DNA from: Gracilaria vermiculophylla
Lineage: Eukaryota; Rhodophyta; Florideophyceae; Gracilariales; Gracilariaceae
Direction of reading: 5' to 3'
Length of the DNA stretch: 22,500 nt
Assembly (NCBI GenBank): GCA_019155205.2
Contig: JAHNZQ020000004.1
Location: forward strand, 3,004,224-3,026,723
Shown: positions 16,710 through 22,500 of the stretch, one piece after another
Position numbering within the stretch: position 1 is the stretch's first letter
Layout of the letters: every line of letters begins with the position of its first letter
The notes under the pieces: generated by a model
Database searches by the model: none
What the model was told of the DNA's origin: nothing
What the model saw: the letters and a program-made list of their open reading frames with translations, nothing else
Made by a program: the position numbers and the translations under genes

Positions 16710-16872
16710 TAAAAAAACAATAATTAAAATTATGCAAGTCAATACCTTAACTATATCAACAAATAATAATAAAAACAAGTACTTTTTATAAAGTAAAATA
16801 AATGAAATAATATTTGTTATTATTGCTATTTGTTATTTTTTTTGATAAATTATATTTATAATTATTCTTCTT

Positions 16873-16944
16873 TCCTCAGTAGCTCAGTGGTAGAGCGGTC
16901 GGCTGTTAACCGATTGGTCGTAGGTTCAAATCCTTCCTGGGGAG
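16873..16944 (+). tRNA. trnN: tRNA-Asn(GUU)
   Basis: A 72-nt cloverleaf has acceptor TCCTCAG paired with CTGGGGA and discriminator G (16944). The D-arm is GCTCAGTGGTAGAGC, the anticodon loop CTGTTAA (GUU), and the T-loop GTTCAAATC. A TATAAT at 16857-16862 lies 11 bp upstream and may be its -10 box, although no good -35 is seen at the usual distance. Confidence 0.96.
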
Positions 16945-17025
16945 TTAGTAAAATAAAGATTTATACAATATTATTGGTATAATATTACTATATACTTTAT
17001 AGTAAACAATGATCATATTTTTTAT

Positions 17026-17736
17026 ATGCTAGAATACCAGTTATATTATATCGAACAAAAACTATACAATTTAATAGGATTACAAATAGACAGTGCTAAC
17101 CCTACTATCTTTCTATTACTAATATTAAGTGGTTTATTGACTAGCATGAATCCTTGCTTAATATCTATAATACCAATAAGCATATCTTATATATACACGG
17201 AAAAATTAGAAAACAAAAACAAACAAATATTTATACTAGGAATATTAACTAGTACTATACTTAGTATCATCATATTTGAATTGGTTAGTAAAAAATATGA
17301 ATATTTATTTCATATTTTTCCCGTTTTATCATATACAATATTGATCATAGTTAGCTTAAATTTACTTCAAATACTAGAATTAAATAACAATTTTCTTAAG
17401 ATAAACAAATTTTTAAAAAAAATATCATCAACAACTTTATCCTATAATTACATTACAGGACTTATGATAGGCATCAGTTCTTCATCTTGTACAACACCTA
17501 TCTTATTAATAATCTTATTATGGATATCTTCTTGTAAATCTTGGTTACTAGGGAGCATTTATAGCATAACATACTTATTTAGTTATACGTTACCTCTATA
17601 TTTAATTATTAATAATAATTTTCAATATAAAACAATCAATCAATGGTCGAGTATTTGGAACAACTTTTCTTTAATTGGTGGATCTATAATGTTAGGATAT
17701 AGTATTTTTTCTTTTTTAAATACTATATTTACATAG
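17026..17736 (+). CDS. ccdA: CcdA, thiol-disulfide transporter for c-type cytochrome assembly
   Basis: CcdA moves reducing power across the thylakoid membrane to keep apocytochrome cysteines reduced for haem attachment. The 236-residue protein is very hydrophobic with about six membrane segments. It carries the two conserved cysteines: Cys44 in TSMNPCLISIIP and Cys155 in GISSSSCTTPILL, each at the start of a membrane helix as in the DsbD/CcdA family. The gene is followed after 59 bp by ccs1 on the same strand, its partner in the system II pathway. Both serve PsbV, PetJ and cytochrome f. Green plastids have moved ccdA to the nucleus, so plastid location fits a red alga. Confidence 0.94.
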   Translation: MLEYQLYYIEQKLYNLIGLQIDSANPTIFLLLILSGLLTSMNPCLISIIPISISYIYTEKLENKNKQIFILGILTSTILSIIIFELVSKKYEYLFHIFPVLSYTILIIVSLNLLQILELNNNFLKINKFLKKISSTTLSYNYITGLMIGISSSSCTTPILLIILLWISSCKSWLLGSIYSITYLFSYTLPLYLIINNNFQYKTINQWSSIWNNFSLIGGSIMLGYSIFSFLNTIFT

Positions 17737-17795
17737 CATCTTCGTATACTTGTTAAAAGTAATCAATGACTGAAATATAAAATATATTAAAATAA

Positions 17796-19127
17796 ATGTT
17801 TTTAAAATTCATGCAATTAATTAGTATAAAAAATACCTTATGGTACATTTTCAAGAAACTTAGTAATTTAGGCTTATCTATTAGTTTACTATTATTAATA
17901 GCTAGTATTAGTATAATCGGAACCATAATTGAACAAAATCAAAGCATTTTATACTATCAAAAAAATTATCCGATCAATAATCAATTATTTAATCAGATTG
18001 TTAATTGGAAAATAATTATAAATTTAGGACTAGATCATATATATTTAAATCCATGTTTTATGTTATTATTAACTTTATTTTTTTGTAGTTTACTTACGTG
18101 TAGTTTTTCTAATCAACTACCAAAATTAAAAAACGCTCGTAAATGGAAATTTTTTCAGCAAGATAAAAAAACTCGTAATAAATCTCATATTACAAACCTA
18201 GAGACAATATCTTTCCCGAACATTATATATAGTTTACATAGTAGCAAATACTACGTATTCCATAAAGAAAAACAGATATATGCTTACAAAGGTTTAAGCG
18301 GAAGAATCGCACCTATATTTGTACACTTTAGTATGATCTTAACTCTTATAGGATGTTTAATTAGCTTATTAGGTGGATTTACAGCACAAGAAATTGTACC
18401 CAAAGGAGAAATATTTCATATTAAAAATATAATCCAATCTGGATTCAATAGTAAGTTACCGGATAATTTAACAGGAAGGATTAAAGATTTCGATATTAAA
18501 TATAACCCAGATAAATCAATTCAACAATTTGTGTCAAATCTTGAATTATACAATAATGAGAGTAGAAATATAAAACAAAAATATATTTTTGTTAATTCAC
18601 CATTAATATTTAATGGTACCACCTTTTACCAAACTGATTGGAGAATAGATAGTATAAGACTCAAAATAGGAAATGGTAATATAATTCAACAAAAAGCTAT
18701 AAAACGTACAATTAATAAGCAAGTTTTTTGGTCATGTCAACTACCTATTAATGAAAAAGACTATATTATTATGATAATAAATAAATTAAATGATAATATT
18801 TCTATATATGATATATCAAATCATTTATTGACCTCGGTAAGATTAAATGAAAAAATTGTAATTAATAGTACAATTTTCCAGATACTTGAAGTAATGACAA
18901 AAACTGGTTTACAAATCAAAACGGATCCTGGTATTAGAATTACATATACAGGATTTCTTGTACTAATGATTAGTATTGTTATAAGTTATATTTCATACTC
19001 CCAAATTTGGGTTACAAGTATACTAGAACACATAGAAATAGTAGGATCTACAAATAGAGCTAAATTAACTTTTGAAGAAGAGCTCATTAATATTCAAGAA
19101 ATATATACGCAATATACATGGCAATAA
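17796..19127 (+). CDS. ccs1: Ccs1 (ResB/Ycf44), cytochrome c biogenesis protein
   Basis: Ccs1 pairs with CcsA to deliver haem and ligate it to apocytochromes in the thylakoid lumen (system II). The 443-residue protein shows the ResB layout: membrane segments near 26-44 (LGLSISLLLLIASISIIGT), 85-103 (FMLLLTLFFCSLLTC) and about 172-192 (HFSMILTLIGCLISLLGG). A large lumenal domain (about 195-385) follows, with NSPLIFNGTTFYQTDW. A final membrane segment at about 388-406 (TGFLVLMISIVISYISY) is followed by the tail ending STNRAKLTFEEEL. ccsA is not in this window. The gene probably shares a transcript with ccdA. Its 3' end opens into the longest unassigned spacer here. Confidence 0.94.
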   Translation: MFLKFMQLISIKNTLWYIFKKLSNLGLSISLLLLIASISIIGTIIEQNQSILYYQKNYPINNQLFNQIVNWKIIINLGLDHIYLNPCFMLLLTLFFCSLLTCSFSNQLPKLKNARKWKFFQQDKKTRNKSHITNLETISFPNIIYSLHSSKYYVFHKEKQIYAYKGLSGRIAPIFVHFSMILTLIGCLISLLGGFTAQEIVPKGEIFHIKNIIQSGFNSKLPDNLTGRIKDFDIKYNPDKSIQQFVSNLELYNNESRNIKQKYIFVNSPLIFNGTTFYQTDWRIDSIRLKIGNGNIIQQKAIKRTINKQVFWSCQLPINEKDYIIMIINKLNDNISIYDISNHLLTSVRLNEKIVINSTIFQILEVMTKTGLQIKTDPGIRITYTGFLVLMISIVISYISYSQIWVTSILEHIEIVGSTNRAKLTFEEELINIQEIYTQYTWQ

Positions 19128-19572
19128 ATTACCAATAAAAATCATATAATGGCATATATAGATAACAAATAAAAAATTTAGATATAAAAAGAGTTTTATA
19201 TTTTTCATTTTGAATAATAAAGAAACTATTTTTAGTTTAATTTAAATATAACTTAGATAAGTTTAAGAGTATTAATCTCGTATTATGAATTTCAGATAAT
19301 TTATAGTAGAGAAATTATAATCTAAAATTTCATTGTTATATTTACTCTTAATATTAAAACAAAACATAAATTAATACGATTTTAAATATTGTATTACTAC
19401 ATAATTTGTAGTTATATAATCAAGATAAATAATTACATTATATACAAAATAAAGCATATACATAAATTAAGTCAGATTAATACTTGTTGAGTAGGCTAAT
19501 TAAATAAAAAATTCTTAAAAAACTTGTAATCTTCAACCTTTGCTTCTTAGACAAGAAGAGCGTGTTAACATA
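19128..19572. other. 445-bp spacer between convergent ccs1 and trpG
   Basis: No protein gene, tRNA or known RNA is visible, and all frames are broken. It holds a 9-bp inverted repeat, TTAAGAGTA (19263-19271) with TACTCTTAA (19343-19351). TCGTATTA (19278-19285) is complementary to TAATACGA (19372-19379). A small hairpin CTTCTT-AGAC-AAGAAG lies at 19543-19558, just after the trpG stop. Such matches arise by chance in A+T-rich DNA. The length stands out, since most spacers here are under 220 bp. Confidence 0.4.
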
Positions 19573-20139
19573 CTAAGATTGAACAAAATTATTGATTATA
19601 ATTTGTCCTTCAGTTGTCCATAAACTTTCTGGATGAAATTGAATACCTCTTAACAATCTATATTTTTTGTGACGACATGCCATAATAATATTATCGTCAG
19701 TCCATGCAGTAATTTCTAAATCATTAGGTAAATTATAAGTATCAATTATCAAACTATGATAACGTGTTGCCAAAAAAGGATTAGACAAACCATTAAATAA
19801 ATCTTGAGAATTATGTAAGATTTGACTGATTTTACCATGCATAGGATACTTCAACTTAGTAATTTTAGCACCATAAACATAACCTATAGCTTGATGACCA
19901 AGACATACACCTAAAATAGGAATAGTACTCGCATAAGCACTAATCAATTGCAAAGATACACCTGAATACTCAGGGCTGCCTGGTCCAGGAGATAAGACAA
20001 TGTGGGTTGGATTATATTTTTCAATGTAAGATAAGGATATTTCATCATTTCTTATAGTACAGACAGATAGACCTAATTTTCCTAAAGACTGGACTAAATT
20101 TTGTGTGAAACTATCGTAATTATCAATAACTAAAATCAT
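19573..20139 (-). CDS. trpG: Anthranilate synthase component II, glutamine amidotransferase (TrpG)
   Basis: TrpG supplies ammonia from glutamine to TrpE in the first step of tryptophan synthesis. The 188-residue protein is a single class I amidotransferase domain. It has DNYDSFTQNLVQSLG (7-21), LSPGPGSPEYSG (49-60), the nucleophile Cys79 in LGVCLGHQAIG, MHGK (100-103), and His169 with Glu171 in QFHPESLWTTEG. All catalytic residues are present. trpE is not in this window, so the partner is elsewhere. It is 31 bp downstream of thiG on the same strand and likely cotranscribed with it. Folate-type PabA is a homologous alternative, but plastid genomes of red algae are known to carry trpG. Confidence 0.93.
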   Translation of the reverse strand: MILVIDNYDSFTQNLVQSLGKLGLSVCTIRNDEISLSYIEKYNPTHIVLSPGPGSPEYSGVSLQLISAYASTIPILGVCLGHQAIGYVYGAKITKLKYPMHGKISQILHNSQDLFNGLSNPFLATRYHSLIIDTYNLPNDLEITAWTDDNIIMACRHKKYRLLRGIQFHPESLWTTEGQIIINNFVQS

Positions 20140-20170
20140 ATTTTAAATAAAAAAATATATTAATTTTGTA

Positions 20171-21001
20171 TTACTTTGTAAATACACCCTTTAAAGGTGA
20201 ACTAGCTATAGCTTTGTCTTGTTTTAACATTCTACCAGATATATAAGAAATACGACCTGATATAACTCCAAGTTTCATAGCCTCTGCCATATACTCAGGA
20301 TTACTGGCTTTAGCAACAGCAGTATTTAATAGTACTCCAGAGGCTCCCATCTCCATAGCTTGACTAGCTTCACTAGCTGATCCAATACCAGCATCTATTA
20401 TAATAGGAATTCTTGCATTATTGATAATAATCTGTAAGTTCAAAAGATTTTGTAAACCTTGGCCAGAACCTATAGGAGAACCCAAAGGCATAACTGCAGA
20501 ACAGCCAACTTCTTCTAACTGTTTAGCTAAAATAGGATCTGGGCTTACATATGGAAGAACAGTAAAATTTTTATTAACAAGATATTCTGCAGCCTTTAAA
20601 GTACCATAAGGATCCGGGAACAAATATTCTGAATCAGCAATAACCTCCAATTTAATAAAATTATTATCTAGCTGCCCTAACCTCCTTGCTATTTCTCGGC
20701 CTAAAAAAGCCATTCTTATAGCTTCTTCTACTGTTTCACAACCAGCTGTGTTTGGTAGAAGCCATAACTTTTTCCAATCTAATCCATCTACTAAATTGCT
20801 CTTGCCCTTGAGCTTATTACTATAAGCACGACGGATAGCAACTGTAACAATGGAAGCAGAGCTATTTTTGATACTAATAATAGCTTCTCTTATACTTTTA
20901 TATTTACCCGTACCCAAAAGTAAACGTGATGAAAAAGATTGTTTATTAATTATTAGAGGTTGAGTTAAATGTAAATACGAAGATGGTAGATTTGGTAACA
21001 T
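20171..21001 (-). CDS. thiG: Thiazole synthase (ThiG)
   Basis: ThiG builds the thiazole phosphate ring of thiamine from deoxyxylulose phosphate, dehydroglycine and ThiS thiocarboxylate. The 276-residue protein is a TIM barrel with the family signatures [12 protein letters not shown] (25-36), TVAIRRAY (53-60) and [14 protein letters not shown] (81-94). The Schiff-base Lys117 is in [10 protein letters not shown], followed by [12 protein letters not shown]. The phosphate-binding parts are [22 protein letters not shown] and [11 protein letters not shown]. ThiS and ThiF are not encoded in this window. It is divergent from ycf60 and leads trpG by 31 bp. No Shine-Dalgarno precedes the ATG. Confidence 0.97.
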   Translation of the reverse strand: MLPNLPSSYLHLTQPLIINKQSFSSRLLLGTGKYKSIREAIISIKNSSASIVTVAIRRAYSNKLKGKSNLVDGLDWKKLWLLPNTAGCETVEEAIRMAFLGREIARRLGQLDNNFIKLEVIADSEYLFPDPYGTLKAAEYLVNKNFTVLPYVSPDPILAKQLEEVGCSAVMPLGSPIGSGQGLQNLLNLQIIINNARIPIIIDAGIGSASEASQAMEMGASGVLLNTAVAKASNPEYMAEAMKLGVISGRISYISGRMLKQDKAIASSPLKGVFTK

Positions 21002-21101
21002 GATTTATTTCAATTAAATAAGTAAAAATATTTGAAATGTTTGATTATTTTAGTGTAAAATCAATATATACTTTATAATCTTTATATCAAGAATAGCCTT
21101 G

Positions 21102-21797
21102 ATGGTTAATAAAATAAAAACAGTTAATAAACTTTATAATCAAAATATACTATTCCTAGAATTATTAATATCAAAAACTATGATGCCTAATAAATTACCT
21201 TTACTAATCATTATTATGCTCAGTATTTTAAGCATTCTATTAATCAGCTTTACAATACGCTACTTATATGCATATTTAACAACATCCTATAAAAATCAAA
21301 ATGTCAAAAATATTACAATATTAGATCGTTTAAGTTCTATATTACCTTACTGGCTACCACTCTTAGAAGGCTTGCAGAACTTTGGTCAGCAGATTTTACC
21401 TGATTATCCTTTCAATATAATGCAAATTTATAAAAAGACGTTAATGCCTTTAGTCATTTTTTATGTTACACATCCCACATTAGCTGTTATTATATTCTTT
21501 GTATTATATTACTTATTTGTAAGAAATAAAAGTCCTATACCAGATCGGCCATTCATTAGATTTAATGTACTACAATCAATTTTATTGTTTCTTATTAATT
21601 CCTTACTAGGAGCAACATTCCGGGCTTTACCTATAGAATTCAGAATGAGTTTATACGGATTAATGCTATGTAACACATTATTTTGGTTTGTTCTATCAAC
21701 CATAACTTATTCAATCATTAAATCTATTGAAGGGAAATATGCTAAAATACCCGTAATCTCTCAAGCAGTAAGAATACAAATTGATAATCAATTATAA
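21102..21797 (+). CDS. ycf60: Ycf60, Tic20-family membrane protein
   Basis: Ycf60 is a plastid-encoded member of the Tic20 family, the inner-envelope channel component for protein import. I start at the ATG at 21102 (231 residues). A TTG at 21099 is in frame but unlikely, and Met codons at 21180 and 21183 are alternatives because residues before them are poorly conserved. Four hydrophobic segments are visible: about 33-55 (LPLLIIIMLSILSILLISF), 118-140, 155-172 (NVLQSILLFLINSLLGA) and 188-208 (LMLCNTLFWFVLSTITYSI). The conserved GKYAKIPVISQAVRIQID end and PYWLPLLEGLQNFGQ loop match the family. The stop lies 9 bp before rps6. Confidence 0.9.
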   Translation: MVNKIKTVNKLYNQNILFLELLISKTMMPNKLPLLIIIMLSILSILLISFTIRYLYAYLTTSYKNQNVKNITILDRLSSILPYWLPLLEGLQNFGQQILPDYPFNIMQIYKKTLMPLVIFYVTHPTLAVIIFFVLYYLFVRNKSPIPDRPFIRFNVLQSILLFLINSLLGATFRALPIEFRMSLYGLMLCNTLFWFVLSTITYSIIKSIEGKYAKIPVISQAVRIQIDNQL

Positions 21798-21806
21798 GGC
21801 AAAAAC

Positions 21807-22118
21807 ATGAATCTAAATAAATATGAAACAATTTATATATTGAAGCCAAATATCACGGAATCAGAAAACTTAAATTTAGTTAACAAATATAAGTCTTTAA
21901 TTAAAAAATATGGTGGAGATAATATATTAGTTCAACACAAAGGAAGAAGACACTTAAATTATAATATAAAATCTTATTATGATGGTATTTATGTTCAAAT
22001 AAACTATCATGCTGGCAGTAATTTAGTTAAAATCTTAGAAAAGGCAATGCGTTTGAGTGACTCTATTATTAGATATTTAACTATTAAAGATAATAGTATC
22101 GATAATCTTAATATATAA
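21807..22118 (+). CDS. rps6: Ribosomal protein bS6 (Rps6)
   Basis: A 103-residue small-subunit protein begins MNLNKYETIYILKPNITES, the usual bS6 first strand. GGDNILVQHKGRRHLNYNIK and then YYDGIYVQINYHAGSNLV and MRLSDSIIRYLTIK follow. It partners bS18 in the 30S platform. AAGG at 21796-21799 lies 7 nt before the ATG and overlaps the ycf60 stop codon, so translation of the two is probably coupled. Downstream a strong hairpin separates it from the convergent 5S rRNA. Confidence 0.95.
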   Translation: MNLNKYETIYILKPNITESENLNLVNKYKSLIKKYGGDNILVQHKGRRHLNYNIKSYYDGIYVQINYHAGSNLVKILEKAMRLSDSIIRYLTIKDNSIDNLNI

Positions 22119-22178
22119 AATATATTTAAACAAATTATAATAATTCACAAATATAGAAGAATTAAAAATTTCTTGAAT

Positions 22179-22214
22179 ATTTTAGTCAATCATACTATGA
22201 TGATTGACTAAAAT
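22179..22214. terminator. Perfect 15-bp hairpin between convergent rps6 and rrn5
   Basis: ATTTTAGTCAATCAT (22179-22193) and ATGATTGACTAAAAT (22200-22214) pair without mismatch around a 6-nt loop. It stands 60 bp after rps6 and 112 bp beyond the 5S 3' end. Runs of four T or A at the stem base give weak intrinsic-terminator character in both directions. It probably ends both the rps6 transcript and the rRNA operon. Confidence 0.75.
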
Positions 22215-22326
22215 CACGCACATAATTTATCTGTAAACATAGATTATACAAATAACTTGCACTTAAATTAAAGTATTACACATGTTATTCGTGAGTTTAT
22301 GATTACATTAAATTACTATTAATATA

Positions 22327-22446
22327 GTCTTGATACTGAGCTACCTTTCCAAAAAGTCTCCTTTTCAGTATTATTGCCGCTGCAGCGTTTAACAACCAAG
22401 TTCGGAATGGATTGGAGTGGTTCCACTGCGCTATAAGAATCAAGAC
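22327..22446 (-). rRNA. rrn5: 5S ribosomal RNA
   Basis: Read on the minus strand the 120-nt segment has paired ends GTCTTGAT and ATCAAGAC, forming helix I. It has the conserved core AGCGCAGTGGAACCACTCC, then CCATTCCGAACTTGG, then GAAACGCTGCAGC-like sequence and the loop E/helix IV region GGAGACTTTTTGG. This is a complete 5S rRNA. It is the last gene of the rRNA operon, so 23S rRNA should lie just past the right edge on the minus strand. The remaining 54 bases to the window end are the 23S-5S spacer. Confidence 0.95.
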
Positions 22447-22500
22447 ATAAATCACACTACTTAAATTTTGTTTTTTGAAACTACAGTATGTAAAACATTC

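Noticed and set aside
16710..16872. Possible structure or small gene between tRNA-Leu and tRNA-Asn
   Set aside because: Only low-complexity A+T-rich repeats of AAATA/TATTT type are present, with no open frame or convincing fold.

Overview
The window is a stretch of red algal (Rhodophyta) plastid DNA, probably florideophycean. It is strongly A+T-rich, packed with genes on both strands, and free of introns, mobile elements and CRISPR arrays. The gene set is diagnostic: a phycobilisome core gene (apcD), extrinsic cytochrome c-550 (psbV), cytochrome c6 (petJ), PSI and PSII subunits (psaF, psaJ, psbA, psbX, psbY), and metabolic and regulatory genes that green plastids have lost (fabH, carA, trpG, thiG, rbcR, ycf52-ycf56, ycf60, rne, ffs, ccdA, ccs1). 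The assignment to Florideophyceae rests on gene content and general knowledge, not on a tree.

Layout. At 1-2.2 kb are the 3' end of ycf37, tRNA-Pro(UGG), the acetyltransferase gene ycf52 on the minus strand, and the psaF-psaJ pair closed by a terminator-like hairpin. At 2.2-5.4 kb are apcD, the SRP RNA ffs with a good sigma70-type promoter, fabH, psbX and accD. At 5.5-7.8 kb are psbV, petJ and carA. From 7.8 to 11.0 kb lies a mostly minus-strand block, ycf53 (GUN4), ycf55 and rbcR, with ycf54 on the plus strand. At 11.2-14.7 kb is a plus-strand run: psbY, rpl32, a degenerate RNase Z-like gene (ycf56), rpl21, rpl27 and rne. psbA faces rne across a perfect 22-bp bidirectional terminator. At 16.2-19.1 kb are ycf35, tRNA-Leu(UAG), tRNA-Asn(GUU), ccdA and ccs1. 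After a 445-bp spacer come trpG and thiG on the minus strand, ycf60 (Tic20-like) and rps6 on the plus strand, and finally 5S rRNA on the minus strand, which is the distal end of an rRNA operon lying mostly beyond the right edge.

How the genes fit together. PsaF is the docking subunit for cytochrome c6, and both are encoded here. CcdA and Ccs1 form the lumenal c-type cytochrome assembly pathway that would mature the two c-type cytochromes encoded here (psbV, petJ). AccD and FabH act at the first steps of fatty-acid synthesis. Ycf53/GUN4 and Ycf54 both act in the Mg branch of chlorophyll synthesis and flank ycf55. CarA and TrpG are both glutamine amidotransferase subunits whose large partners are not encoded in this window.

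I found no convincing undescribed system. The points most worth a second look are the RNase Z homologue that has lost its metal-binding motif, a set of strong inverted repeats at gene ends, a tandem repeat in the psbA 5' leader, a palindrome between ycf52 and psaF, a tiny reading frame overlapping the rne start codon, and the unusually long ccs1-trpG spacer.
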